A stretch of DNA of 39,710 nt, taken from contig JAQURY010000002.1 of the NCBI GenBank assembly GCA_028715395.1, positions 11,977-51,686 on the forward strand. Direction: 5' to 3'. The DNA is from Minisyncoccota bacterium. Its GTDB lineage: Bacteria; Patescibacteriota; Minisyncoccia; UBA6257; 02-FULL-45-10c. The translations under genes and the position numbers were made by a program. Below are positions 8,980 through 17,504 of this stretch, piece after piece. Under the pieces are notes generated by a model. That model saw only the letters and a list, made by a program, of their open reading frames with translations, was not told the DNA's origin and did not search any database. Position 1 is the stretch's first letter. Every line of letters begins with the position of its first letter.

Positions 8980-10076
8980 GCTTTGTATATTTCTTCCGTC
9001 TTGGAAATCATCTTTGAGATGAGGAATTTTTCTTGGACGGTTTTAGCGGCCGAAGTTTTAAATTTGACGGCAAGTGTTTGATTATTCCGGACTTTAGAAA
9101 TCGCGTCGGCAAGAGCTTGAGGATTTTTTTGTGGAACAACGAACCCGTTTTCGTTGTTTTTTATAATTTCGGGCATTCCGCCCGCTTTCGTAACTATGGC
9201 GGGCAATTCCGCGGTCATGGCTTCCAGAAGCGTATAAGGAAGGCCCTCTTTTATTGAAGAAAGAGTAAAAACATCAAATGCCGTCAGGTATTTAAAATCT
9301 TCTCCTTCGGGTTCAATAAGAAATAAGTTATTAAGTTTTAAGTTATAAGTTATAAGTTTTAATTTTTCCGATTCGGGCCCGCTTCCGATTATAAAAAACG
9401 GAGTACTTGGCAATAAGGCTGCGGCGCGTATTAATGTTTCATAATTTTTTTCTTTAGTAAGACGGCCGATAGAGCCAATCCAACGCTTATTTGATAATTC
9501 AGGACTGAAAGCCGGAAGCTTTTTGATTATTTTATTACGAGCTTCATTTTTATCCAGAAAATTGATATCCGGATTTACACCGTTATAAATCGTCACGATT
9601 TTTTCTTGCGGGGCGATTTTATATCTTATCGCCAGTTGGCGGTCGTATTCGGAAACGCAGATTATTTCGTCTTGGAACAAAGCCGCGATTTTATGGAGTA
9701 AAATGTAAAATTGGCGGACGGGCGCGGCTATCGCGTTATCCGGATTAAAAACCCAGCCGTGAGCGGTGAAAATTATTTTTCCCTTTCCGTATATTTTTGC
9801 AGAGATAGTTCCGAGTACGCCGGCCTTGGAACTGTTCAAGTGAATTATGTCGGGATTTTCTTTTTTAAATAATTTCACCATTTCAAAAATAGCCATCCAA
9901 TCGTTAAAAAACAAAAACCAGGGGCTGGTTTTGTTCGAAAGCCATTTAAGGTCTTTTCCTCCGTAAATAATCCTGGATTTAAATTCATTTTTATCCAGAT
10001 TTTCGGACAAATCCCTCACGTATTTTTGCGCTCCGCCGGTATCGGATTTTGTTATAATATAGAGGACTTTTTTCAT
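8976..10076 (-). CDS. GT4 family glycosyltransferase
   Basis: A 366-residue GT-B retaining glycosyltransferase. The N-terminal Rossmann domain starts with a nucleotide-independent glycine loop (KSDTGGAQKYVRDLS); the C-terminal domain has GSIGRLTKEKNYETLI, GSGPE and the E-x7-E donor-site motif in KEGLPYTLLEAM (about residue 275-285). It transfers a sugar from a nucleotide donor to a glycan at the cytoplasmic face. It is the only gene of this block on the minus strand, convergent with the TPR gene (shared TTAA) and divergent from the GT4 at 10118. After GSGPE its DNA becomes a run of 7-bp AACTTAT units. Donor and acceptor are unknown. Confidence 0.85.
   Translation of the reverse strand: MKKVLYIITKSDTGGAQKYVRDLSENLDKNEFKSRIIYGGKDLKWLSNKTSPWFLFFNDWMAIFEMVKLFKKENPDIIHLNSSKAGVLGTISAKIYGKGKIIFTAHGWVFNPDNAIAAPVRQFYILLHKIAALFQDEIICVSEYDRQLAIRYKIAPQEKIVTIYNGVNPDINFLDKNEARNKIIKKLPAFSPELSNKRWIGSIGRLTKEKNYETLIRAAALLPSTPFFIIGSGPESEKLKLITYNLKLNNLFLIEPEGEDFKYLTAFDVFTLSSIKEGLPYTLLEAMTAELPAIVTKAGGMPEIIKNNENGFVVPQKNPQALADAISKVRNNQTLAVKFKTSAAKTVQEKFLISKMISKTEEIYKA
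9316..9365. repeat. 7-bp tandem repeat (AACTTAT on the coding strand) inside a GT4 gene
   Basis: Seven units read on the plus strand as ATAAGAA, ATAAGTT, (one extra A), TTAAGTT, TTAAGTT, ATAAGTT, ATAAGTT, TTAATTT. They encode the helix just after GSGPE in the minus-strand GT4 and keep the frame open. Confidence 0.85.
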
Positions 10077-10117
10077 TTATATATAGTTATATATTAATAA
10101 CACTTTTAACTAGACAG
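10077..10117. promoter_or_regulatory. Divergent promoter region between two GT4 genes
   Basis: A 41-bp A+T-rich gap between divergent start codons. TATATT at 10090-10095 could serve the plus-strand gene, and TATA-rich sequence close to the minus-strand ATG could serve the other. No Shine-Dalgarno is seen on either side; exact boxes are uncertain. Confidence 0.4.
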
Positions 10118-11299
10118 ATGTTACAAGAAAAACCAAGAATTGCCGCGTTTTCCCTGGCCTTCAGTCCTTTTGAGGGCGGAGCCGAAGTGGCGGCAAGAGA
10201 AATAATAAAACAGCTGCCGGGCTATAGTTTTTCCATTTTCACTTATAAGTTCGATGAGGCCTGGCCGGAAAAAGAATCGGAGGCCAATTATGAAATAATC
10301 AGGGTGGGAAGGGGCAAGCGGGAAAACGGCAAATACGGCCGGATTTTAGACAAAATAGCTTATGTCCATAAAGCGTGGCAAGAAGCGGAAAAGTCCCATA
10401 AGAAAGGCAATTTTAAGGCAATTTGGGCGATAATGGCGTCTTATGGCGGCATAGCGGCTTTATTTTTCAAGCTGAGGCATCCGGAAATTCCGATGCTTTT
10501 GACCGTTCAGGAGGGCGACAGCGAGCGCCATTTGATTTTCGGAAAATTCGGACTAGTGGGATTTTTCGGAAAGTGGATAATTAAAAAAGCGGATTTCATA
10601 CAAGCTATAAGCAATTATCTGAAAAATTTCGCGGCAAAAAGGGGAGCGAGATGTCCGATTAAGGTAATTCCCAACGGAGTAAACATGGAGCTTTTCGGAA
10701 AAAAATATTCCGACGAAGAATTGAATTCTCTCCGGAAAAATACGGAAATCACGGATGAATATGTGATTGTTACGACTTCCAGGCTGGTTTATAAAAACGG
10801 GGCAGATATTCTTATCGGAGCTGTCGGGATTTTAAAGAAAAGAATTCCCAATTTAAAATGTCTGATTATCGGAGATGGTCCGGAACGTCATAAGTTAGAA
10901 GTTCAAAGCGAGAAGCTGGGAATTAAAAAAAATGTTTTGTTTTTGGGGCAGATGAAACAGGAGGACACGGTGGCCTATCTGAAAATTGCGGATGTTTTTG
11001 TCAGGGCTTCTCGGTCGGAAGGGCTGGGTAATTCTTTTTTGGAAGCAATGGCGGCGGGCATTCCGGTTATTGGCACGCCGGTTGGCGGAATAACGGATTT
11101 TTTGTCGGACGGGAAAACCGGCTTGGTTACGGAACCGGAAAATCATGAAATGCTGGCGGACAAAATATTGGAATTGGTGCGCGACAAGCATATAAGGAAA
11201 CAGATTGTCGCCAACGGGCAGGATTTAATCAGGAGAAATTACACATGGGACTCAATAGGAGAAAAGTTCAGAGAAATTTTCAGTAAACTTATAAAATGA
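10118..11299 (+). CDS. GT4 family glycosyltransferase
   Basis: A 393-residue GT-B enzyme. The N-terminal domain opens with FSPFEGGAEVAAREI (glycine loop); the C-terminal domain has TSRLVYKNGADILI, IIGDGPERHKL and the E-x7-E motif in SEGLGNSFLEAM (~300-310), then GTPVGGITDFL. These are the retaining GT4 features for nucleotide-sugar transfer. It starts the long plus-strand glycan operon: its last four bases overlap the next GT4 start (ATGA). After GDGPE the DNA is a 7-bp periodic run, in the opposite sense to the neighbouring paralogues. Sugar specificity is not predictable. Confidence 0.87.
   Translation: MLQEKPRIAAFSLAFSPFEGGAEVAAREIIKQLPGYSFSIFTYKFDEAWPEKESEANYEIIRVGRGKRENGKYGRILDKIAYVHKAWQEAEKSHKKGNFKAIWAIMASYGGIAALFFKLRHPEIPMLLTVQEGDSERHLIFGKFGLVGFFGKWIIKKADFIQAISNYLKNFAAKRGARCPIKVIPNGVNMELFGKKYSDEELNSLRKNTEITDEYVIVTTSRLVYKNGADILIGAVGILKKRIPNLKCLIIGDGPERHKLEVQSEKLGIKKNVLFLGQMKQEDTVAYLKIADVFVRASRSEGLGNSFLEAMAAGIPVIGTPVGGITDFLSDGKTGLVTEPENHEMLADKILELVRDKHIRKQIVANGQDLIRRNYTWDSIGEKFREIFSKLIK
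10892..10919. repeat. Degenerate 7-bp repeat (AAGTTAG type) inside a GT4 gene
   Basis: Four units in strict 7-base register: AAGTTAG, AAGTTCA, AAGCGAG, AAGCTGG. AAGTTAx is the reverse-complement sense of the AACTTAT units in three other GT4 genes here. It encodes KLEVQSEKLG after GDGPE. Confidence 0.6.
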
Positions 11300-12420
11300 G
11301 AATTTTAATAACAACCGGGATTTTTCCGCCGGATATCGGCGGACCGGCAACGCAAATAGAACATTTGGCTTCGGGATTGGCCGGAGCGGGATTTGGCGTA
11401 TCGGTTTTGACTTACGGAAGTCCCGAAAATAAAAAAAGAAATTATGAATTAACCGGCGTTTCAAGAAAATTAGGACCGCTGAAACAGGTTTTTTACGGAA
11501 TTAAAACTTTTATGCTGGCGCAGAAAACCGACGCGATTTATACGACCGATCTTTATTCGCCGGGTTATTTTTCGATGCTGGCCGCAAAATTTTGGAAAAA
11601 GAAATTTGTCGTAAGATTTGCGGGTGATTCGGCCTGGGAAACGGCGTTAAACAAGGGATTGACGCAGGACGGCATCCTGGAATTTCAGGATAAAAAATAC
11701 AATTCTTTTATTGAAAAGCTGAAAGGCCGCCGCGCCCGGATTTTAAAATCAGCCGATACTGTGGTGGCGGTAAGCAATTTTATGAAGGATTTGGCGGTAA
11801 AAATAGGCGTTGATTCGCGCAGAGTCAGCGTTATTTACAATGCTGTTGATTTCCGGGATAACTTGCCGAAACATGAAAATTCAAACGCGCCGACGCTGGT
11901 TTTTGTAGGCAGGCTGGTTCCGTGGAAGGGAGTGGAAATGTTAATTAACGCCGTTTCAAAATTGAAAAATAAATATCCGGATATTATGCTGGAAATTTTG
12001 GGAGATGGTCCGGAAATGAAAAACTTGCAACTTATAACCGATAACTTAAAACTAAAAAACAACATTAATTTCAGGGGGCGGATTAATTCGCGCGAAACAA
12101 TGGAAATTTTGGCAAAAGCGGCTGTTTTTGTTTTGAATACAAATTATGAAGGATTGCCGCATACGGTTTTGGAGGCGATGAGCATAGGCGTTCCTGTGAT
12201 TACCACGCCGGTTGGCGGCAACGTTGAAGTGGTGCAAAATGGAATAAACGGCCTTTTGGCGCGATATAACGATGAGGGCGCCTGGATAAAGGCGATTTCC
12301 GAACTTCTGAATGACGCGAATCTGCGAAAAAAATTAGCCGAAAATGCCAAAAAAATGCTGGAGAAATTCAAATGGGAAGAATTGATGGCGAAAACAGTAG
12401 AGGTTTTTAAAAAATTATGA
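11296..12420 (+). CDS. GT4 family glycosyltransferase
   Basis: A 374-residue GT-B enzyme starting FPPDIGGPATQIEHLASGL (donor-side glycine loop). The C-terminal domain carries FVGRLVPWKGVEMLI, ILGDGPEMKNL and E-x7-E in YEGLPHTVLEAM (~285-293), then TTPVGGNVEVV. It starts inside the previous stop (ATGA) and its own TGA overlaps the ATG of the radical SAM gene, so translation is probably coupled through all three. A 42-bp, 7-bp-unit cassette lies after GDGPE. Family known; substrate unknown. Confidence 0.87.
   Translation: MRILITTGIFPPDIGGPATQIEHLASGLAGAGFGVSVLTYGSPENKKRNYELTGVSRKLGPLKQVFYGIKTFMLAQKTDAIYTTDLYSPGYFSMLAAKFWKKKFVVRFAGDSAWETALNKGLTQDGILEFQDKKYNSFIEKLKGRRARILKSADTVVAVSNFMKDLAVKIGVDSRRVSVIYNAVDFRDNLPKHENSNAPTLVFVGRLVPWKGVEMLINAVSKLKNKYPDIMLEILGDGPEMKNLQLITDNLKLKNNINFRGRINSRETMEILAKAAVFVLNTNYEGLPHTVLEAMSIGVPVITTPVGGNVEVVQNGINGLLARYNDEGAWIKAISELLNDANLRKKLAENAKKMLEKFKWEELMAKTVEVFKKL
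12015..12056. repeat. 42-bp cassette of six 7-bp units inside a GT4 gene
   Basis: Units: AATGAAA, AACTTGC, AACTTAT, AACCGAT, AACTTAA, AACTAAA. It encodes the helix after GDGPE. It is the same length and register as the cassette at 14631-14672, with 36 of 42 bases identical. Confidence 0.85.
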
Positions 12421-13874
12421 GAAAGATAATTTTAATAAATCCTGCTTTTAATACGGTTAAATCGAAATATGACACCAGTTTGTCGGTGGGGCTTTTGTGC
12501 ATTGCTTCATATCTTCACAAAAGGCAGGCGCCGGTGAAAATTATCGATTGCGCCAGGCAGGAAAATTGGGAATCGGAGCTGGAAAAAGAATTGCCGGACG
12601 CGGGCTATGCGGGACTTTCGGTTATGACCTCGCAAATTCCTTCGGCCATGCAGATTGCGGAAAAAATCAGAAAATCAAATCCGAAAATAAAATTAATCTG
12701 GGGAGGAGCGCATGTGACATTTTTCCCAAAAGAAACTTTGGAAAACAAGCTGGTTGATTTTATCGTTTTGAACGAAGGAGAAGAAACTTTGATGGAATAC
12801 ATGAAAGAGGAGGAAGGCGCAAGGCAATTTTCAAAAGTAAACGGGCTGGGCTATAAGGAAAACGGAAAAATATTTATAAATCCTCAGCGGGCGCTTTTGC
12901 CGATGAGCGAGATACCTTTGCCGAATTGGGATCTGATGCCTTTGGAAATTTTGAAGCGCCTGGAACTTGTGCCGACGCACACTTCGCGCGGCTGCCCGCA
13001 CCGCTGTTCTTTTTGCATCAATGCCATTACCAAAAATCGCTGGAGAATGAGAGACGCGAAAGAGGTTTTGAAAGACATTGAAATTATCAGGTCCAAGCCG
13101 TATTTCAAAGGGAAGAAAATCCGTTTTTGGGACGAGAATTTTTTTGTGGATTTGGACAGAGCTAGGGAAATAGCCGAACTGATGGTTTCGCAAAATATGG
13201 TGATTCCCTGGGAAACCACCATCAGAGCGGATTATTTTTCGCGTCCGGAACTGACAGAAGAGTTTATTTCCAAGCTGAGGAAATCGGGATGCTATCTGCT
13301 TTCTTTCGGAGCGGAATCGGGTTCGGTTAAAATACTGAAAAAAATAGACAAGGACATCACCAAGGAAGAAATTTTGAATTCCGCGAAAAGATGTTTAGGA
13401 CAGGAAATAATTCCCCAGTATTCGTTTATGGTGGGACTGCCGGGCGAGCAGAGGGAAGACATGGACCAGACAATGAATTTAATCGATGGCTTGCTGAAAT
13501 TGAGCGGTAAGGTTCAGATTTTGGGGCCGCAGGCGTTCAGGCCTTATCCGGGTTCGCCGCTATATCAGGAGTGCCTTGACGCGGGCTGGAAAGCGCCGCA
13601 AGGAATGGAAGAATGGGCCAATGCCATTAAAAATGAAATGAGCTTTTTAACGCCATACCAATTTCCGTGGGTTAAGGATCCGGATCTGGTAAGTTCTCTT
13701 GAGGCGTATGCCAGATTTGGAGCGCAAAGCCTGAAGAGCGCGCTCGGCTCAACCGTCACTTCAAATAAGTTTCTGAAATTTTTATTCGCTTTGATATGCA
13801 AATTGAGGTGGAAATTGAGATTTTTCAAATGGCCGATAGAATATAAATTGGCGAAAAAATACGTAGCGGGATAA
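12417..13874 (+). CDS. B12-binding-type radical SAM enzyme (BchE-like)
   Basis: 485 residues. The N-terminal domain (~1-150) has the B12-binding-type Rossmann layout with IWGGAHVTFFPKETL and LNEGEETL, but no D-x-H-x-x-G cobalamin-His motif. The radical SAM core has C193-x3-C197-x2-C200 in RGCPHRCSFC, then FWDENFFVD, SFGAESGS and MVGLPGE; a C-terminal region of ~90 residues follows. The family does radical methylation, cyclisation or rearrangement of lipids, sugars and pigments. Its position between GT4 genes with a 4-base overlap upstream suggests it modifies the glycan or its lipid carrier. The reaction cannot be named. It needs a [4Fe-4S] cluster, which may be supplied by the Fe-S genes at 27547-29346. 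Confidence 0.83.
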   Translation: MRKIILINPAFNTVKSKYDTSLSVGLLCIASYLHKRQAPVKIIDCARQENWESELEKELPDAGYAGLSVMTSQIPSAMQIAEKIRKSNPKIKLIWGGAHVTFFPKETLENKLVDFIVLNEGEETLMEYMKEEEGARQFSKVNGLGYKENGKIFINPQRALLPMSEIPLPNWDLMPLEILKRLELVPTHTSRGCPHRCSFCINAITKNRWRMRDAKEVLKDIEIIRSKPYFKGKKIRFWDENFFVDLDRAREIAELMVSQNMVIPWETTIRADYFSRPELTEEFISKLRKSGCYLLSFGAESGSVKILKKIDKDITKEEILNSAKRCLGQEIIPQYSFMVGLPGEQREDMDQTMNLIDGLLKLSGKVQILGPQAFRPYPGSPLYQECLDAGWKAPQGMEEWANAIKNEMSFLTPYQFPWVKDPDLVSSLEAYARFGAQSLKSALGSTVTSNKFLKFLFALICKLRWKLRFFKWPIEYKLAKKYVAG

Positions 13875-13878
13875 ATTT

Positions 13879-15036
13879 ATGCTTAAAGTTTTAATGCTGT
13901 CCAGCGACAGAAACATATTCAAAGAAAATTCTCCGGCACGGAAAAGAATGGCCGAATACGGGAAGATTTTTGAAGAATTGCACATAGTGGTTTTAAACAA
14001 GCGGAAAGTCGGAAGTCCCGGAGAAAAGCATCAAAGTTTGGGAAATGTTTTTTTGCATCCTACCAATTCTCCAGGCAGGTGGTTCTTTGTTTTTGACGCA
14101 ATCGTGACGGGAGCGGGAATAATCAGGGGCTGGAAACTGGGAGTGGACGAATGCGCGATCACATCCCAGGATCCTTTTGAAATGGGACTGGCAGGATATC
14201 TCCTGAAAAGAAAATTCAATCTGCCGCTGCAGCTTCAAGTCCACACGGATTTTTTAAGCCCGTTTTTCAGGCGGGAATCGTTTTTAAATAAGATCCGGGT
14301 ATTGCTGGCGAAATTTTTGTTGCCGCGGGCGGACGGAATCAGGGTTGTTTCGGAAAGGATTAAAAAATCTTTGGAAGCGTTAGACGCTGAAAATAAGATG
14401 CCGGAAATCACAGTTTTGCCGATTTTCGTGGATATCGAAAAAATCAGGGCGGAAGAAAAAAGCGTGAATCTTCATGAAAAATATCACGGACACGATTTTA
14501 TTATTTTGATGGCATCGCGCCTGACGCGGGAGAAAAATGTCGGAGCGGCGATTGAAGCTTTTGATAAAATCAGGCATGGAGCGTTCAGCGTGAGTAAGCC
14601 ATTGCTGCTTATAGTGGGCGAAGGGCCGGAAATGAAAAACTTGCAACTCATAACTCATAACTTACAACTTGAAAGAGATGTGGTGTTTGAACCGTGGACG
14701 GAGGATTTGATCCCGTATTATAAATCGGCAGATTTGTTTTTAATGACTTCCAATTACGAAGGATATGGCCTGGCCGCGGTTGAAGCGCTGGCCGCCGATT
14801 TACCGGTTATCATGACGGACGTGGGGGTTGCCGGAGAAGTAATAATAGACGGCTCAAGCGGAATGGTGGCTTCATCTGACAATCTTGGAGATAAAATAGT
14901 TGAATTTTTAAGAGACAGGAGAGTAGCGGAAAAATTCAGGCAAAATAGCCGGAAATTATTCGGAAAATTTCCGACAATGGAAAAATATCTGCGTTTGTAT
15001 AGGGAATCTCTTGAAAAATTGTTATTATTAAAATAA
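13879..15036 (+). CDS. GT4 family glycosyltransferase
   Basis: A 385-residue GT-B enzyme. N-terminal half: DRNIFKENSPARKRMAEYG, TSQDPFEMGLAGYLL and LQVHTDFLSPFF, a pattern seen in bacterial GT4 glycan synthases. C-terminal half: ASRLTREKNVGAAIEAF, IVGEGPEMKNL and E-x7-E in YEGYGLAAVEAL (~293-303). It lies 4 bases after the radical SAM stop and overlaps the next gene by one base (TAATG). It shares a 23-base identical stretch (CCGGAAATGAAAAACTTGC plus AACT) with the GT4 at 11296, within the 7-bp repeat cassette. Confidence 0.87.
   Translation: MLKVLMLSSDRNIFKENSPARKRMAEYGKIFEELHIVVLNKRKVGSPGEKHQSLGNVFLHPTNSPGRWFFVFDAIVTGAGIIRGWKLGVDECAITSQDPFEMGLAGYLLKRKFNLPLQLQVHTDFLSPFFRRESFLNKIRVLLAKFLLPRADGIRVVSERIKKSLEALDAENKMPEITVLPIFVDIEKIRAEEKSVNLHEKYHGHDFIILMASRLTREKNVGAAIEAFDKIRHGAFSVSKPLLLIVGEGPEMKNLQLITHNLQLERDVVFEPWTEDLIPYYKSADLFLMTSNYEGYGLAAVEALAADLPVIMTDVGVAGEVIIDGSSGMVASSDNLGDKIVEFLRDRRVAEKFRQNSRKLFGKFPTMEKYLRLYRESLEKLLLLK
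14631..14672. repeat. 42-bp cassette of six 7-bp units inside a GT4 gene
   Basis: Units: AATGAAA, AACTTGC, AACTCAT, AACTCAT, AACTTAC, AACTTGA, directly after GEGPE. Same register and length as 12015-12056. Confidence 0.85.
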
Positions 15037-16706
15037 TGAGTACCGCAAAATTAAAGGATTTCATTTCAAAACCGCTGGGAATTCTGACGATTATTCTCAT
15101 GTTCGCTTTTTTGGTAAGAATAGCGGGAATAAATTACGGATTGCCTTTGTGGGTTTACGACGATGAGCCGCCTTTTACGCTCTCGGCCCTGAAAATGATA
15201 CAGCTAAAATCGCTGATTCCGGCTTTACACATGGAAGATTTCGCGGGGATTTTATATTATCCGCCGTATCTTTCTTATTTATATATGCCGTTTTTTTCGG
15301 TTTTGGTTGGCTTAAAATATCTGTCTTTCGGCGGGGACATGGGCCAGTTTGCGGATTATCTGGGCGGAGATTTGTCGGGATTTTTTTTGATAGCCAGATT
15401 TTTGAATGTTTTAATCGGAGTGGCGTCAGTTTGGCTTATTTATAGAATAGCCAAGAGCATTTTTAACAGCGAGAGGGCCGGATTAATCGCTTCGTTTTTG
15501 ACGGCAACCAGCCTATATCAGATTTTAATGTCTTCCAATGGCCGGCATTGGCTGGCAGTTTCCTTTTTTATTCTTTTGGGATTATTTTTTTTGACGAACC
15601 GCAATTTTTCTTTCAAAAAACGGTATGGCTTGGCGATTTTAACGATGGGCGCAGGCTTGGGAGTCAGTCCGATAATCGGCTTGCTGGGGCCGATGATAAT
15701 TTACTGGTATTTGTTCTATGACCGGAAGCCTCTGAAGGATTTCTTTGGGGAAAAATATTTTTATTTTATAATTGTCGCGTTTCTTATTCTGGCGGCGTTG
15801 CCGGCGATTTTATATCCGGCAGCTTTCGGATTTCGCGGAGATCTGACCGCCAAGAGCGCAAAAACAATTTTGGGGGCGGCGGAAAGTCCGTTTTTGTTTG
15901 CCGAACCGGTGGCGCTGTCGGAGCCGATTTTGACTTTGTTCGCGGTCGGAGGATTGGTTTATTTATTGTTTAAGAGGCGCAGTATTTTCTGGCCATTCCT
16001 TCTTTTTATTTACACCTACAGCATTTCTTTTTACATGTTTTTCCGTTATGAACACAGGTTTGCGATATTATTTGTTCCTATCTTCGCCATTTTGGCAGCC
16101 GGGATTTTGGACATAATTTTATCTGCGCTCAAAAACAAGGTTTTGAAAGCGGTTTTGCTTCTGATTCTGGTGGCTCCGCTGGTTTTTTCCGTGCGGCTCG
16201 GATACCTGATGTTCCGCGACGATTCGAGAATTTTGGCGATAAACTGGGCAAGAGAGAATATTCCGGCTGGCGCGAAAGTGATAACTTACGCCAGGGCGGG
16301 CAGAATTCCTTCGGACAAAGAATCAATCGGAGAACAAAGGCTGCTTGACCCGTCTTCTTTGCGGAAAGTTGATATTGCCGAAGAAAAATTCGGAACGGCG
16401 GACGGAATATCTTTTCACGCGCTTAATTTGTATCTGGTAAACAATCCCGAATTTTTCAATAATCTGGAAAAATATGTCTCCAAAAACAAATATCAATATC
16501 TTATCGCAACTAAAGAGGATTTAAGAAAGCGCCCGGAAATTTTCAGCCATTTCCAGAACTTAATGGATAAATCGGAATTGGTAAAATATTTTGAGGGCTC
16601 TAAAATCGAATATTCTCCTTCAATGAGTCAGATCTGGGGAAGCCCGCTTTATTTGTTCGGAATAAAAGAACTGGGTCCGGCGACTGGAATTTATAAATTA
16701 AAATAA
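15036..16706 (+). CDS. GT-C (GT39/PMT_2-like) membrane glycosyltransferase
   Basis: A 556-residue polytopic protein. First helix ~14-31, then an external loop with the acidic motif YDDEPPFTLSAL (~41-52), about ten more membrane helices and a soluble C-terminal domain (~390-556). The DDE position matches the first-loop acidic residues of GT39/ArnT-type enzymes, which use polyprenyl-phosphate sugars. It starts on the last base of the GT4 stop (TAATG) and is followed 4 bases later by a DPM1-like synthase that could make its donor. Less similar to the 3716/6560 pair than those are to each other. Acceptor unknown. Confidence 0.72.
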   Translation: MSTAKLKDFISKPLGILTIILMFAFLVRIAGINYGLPLWVYDDEPPFTLSALKMIQLKSLIPALHMEDFAGILYYPPYLSYLYMPFFSVLVGLKYLSFGGDMGQFADYLGGDLSGFFLIARFLNVLIGVASVWLIYRIAKSIFNSERAGLIASFLTATSLYQILMSSNGRHWLAVSFFILLGLFFLTNRNFSFKKRYGLAILTMGAGLGVSPIIGLLGPMIIYWYLFYDRKPLKDFFGEKYFYFIIVAFLILAALPAILYPAAFGFRGDLTAKSAKTILGAAESPFLFAEPVALSEPILTLFAVGGLVYLLFKRRSIFWPFLLFIYTYSISFYMFFRYEHRFAILFVPIFAILAAGILDIILSALKNKVLKAVLLLILVAPLVFSVRLGYLMFRDDSRILAINWARENIPAGAKVITYARAGRIPSDKESIGEQRLLDPSSLRKVDIAEEKFGTADGISFHALNLYLVNNPEFFNNLEKYVSKNKYQYLIATKEDLRKRPEIFSHFQNLMDKSELVKYFEGSKIEYSPSMSQIWGSPLYLFGIKELGPATGIYKLK

Positions 16707-16710
16707 AAAT

Positions 16711-17472
16711 ATGAAAATTACGGTAATAGTCCCGACTTACAATGAAAAAAGCAAAATCGGATTGGTTATAGACGCCCTGGAAAAAGAATTCCGTTCGGTT
16801 AATAACCATCAAGCGGGGATTTTGGTTGTGGACGGGAATTCCAGCGACGGGACGCTTGATATAGTCAGGGAAAAATCCAAAGAATATTCCAATGTGGAAT
16901 TATTGATTGAGAAAGAAAAAAGAGGCCTCGGAATGGCTTACATAGAAGGAATGAATTATGCGATGAATGTTTTGAAAACAGACGCCTTCATAGAGTTTGA
17001 CGGAGATTTCCAGCATGACCCTGCGGATGTTCCGCGGCTCATCAGAGAATTGGATAACGGATACGATTACGTAATCGGCTCGAGATATGTTCCGGGAGGA
17101 AAAATTCCTTCGGCATGGGGACTGCACAGGAAAATACTCAGCAGATTCGGAAGCTTATTCGTCAAAATTCTTTTAGGCCTTAAAACAAACGACAACACTT
17201 CGGGCCTCAAATTATCCCGCGTAAAAAATTTCGCGGAAAAGCTGCCGCTGGACGGGAATAAAATTTTATCCAAAAGATATGCCTATAAAGTCCATCTTTT
17301 GTATGAGATGGCCGCGCTGGGCGCCAAAATAAAGGAAATCCCCATTGTTTTTCTGGAAAGAGAGGGGGGCGTTTCAAAAAGTTCGGTTAAGGACGTGATT
17401 GATACTTTAAGAGTGGCTTGCGTTCTTTTTTTGAGGAAAATAAAAAGAGTTTTTGGTGGAAACGCGGCTTAG
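16711..17472 (+). CDS. GT2 polyprenyl-phosphate sugar synthase (DPM1-like)
   Basis: 253 residues, all one GT2 catalytic domain: VPTYNEKSKIG near the start, DGNSSDGT (~42-49), the metal-binding D97-x-D99 in FDGDFQHDP, then GSRYVPGG and a C-terminal EREGGVSKSS stretch. Family members transfer mannose or glucose from a nucleotide sugar to polyprenyl phosphate on the cytoplasmic face. There is no C-terminal membrane domain, as in soluble DPM1. It follows a GT-C enzyme by 4 bases, the expected user of its product. The exact sugar is not determined. Confidence 0.85.
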   Translation: MKITVIVPTYNEKSKIGLVIDALEKEFRSVNNHQAGILVVDGNSSDGTLDIVREKSKEYSNVELLIEKEKRGLGMAYIEGMNYAMNVLKTDAFIEFDGDFQHDPADVPRLIRELDNGYDYVIGSRYVPGGKIPSAWGLHRKILSRFGSLFVKILLGLKTNDNTSGLKLSRVKNFAEKLPLDGNKILSKRYAYKVHLLYEMAALGAKIKEIPIVFLEREGGVSKSSVKDVIDTLRVACVLFLRKIKRVFGGNAA

Positions 17473-17483
17473 GGCGGTTCGGT

Positions 17484-17489
17484 TATATT
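17484..17489 (+). promoter_or_regulatory. Candidate -10 box upstream of the GT4 at 17505
   Basis: TATATT in the 32-bp gap, ending 15 bases before the ATG. No clear -35 or Shine-Dalgarno. This gap is one of the few breaks in the overlapping gene array and could restart transcription. Confidence 0.3.
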
Positions 17490-17504
17490 GATGGGATTTG
17501 ATTT

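Noticed and set aside
9316-9365. CRISPR array
   Set aside because: Units are 7 bp with no spacers and encode part of a GT4 protein; no cas genes are present.
12418-12420. Alternative genetic code (TGA as Gly/Trp)
   Set aside because: TGA ends the GT4 gene exactly at an ATGA overlap with the radical SAM gene, so TGA is a stop here.
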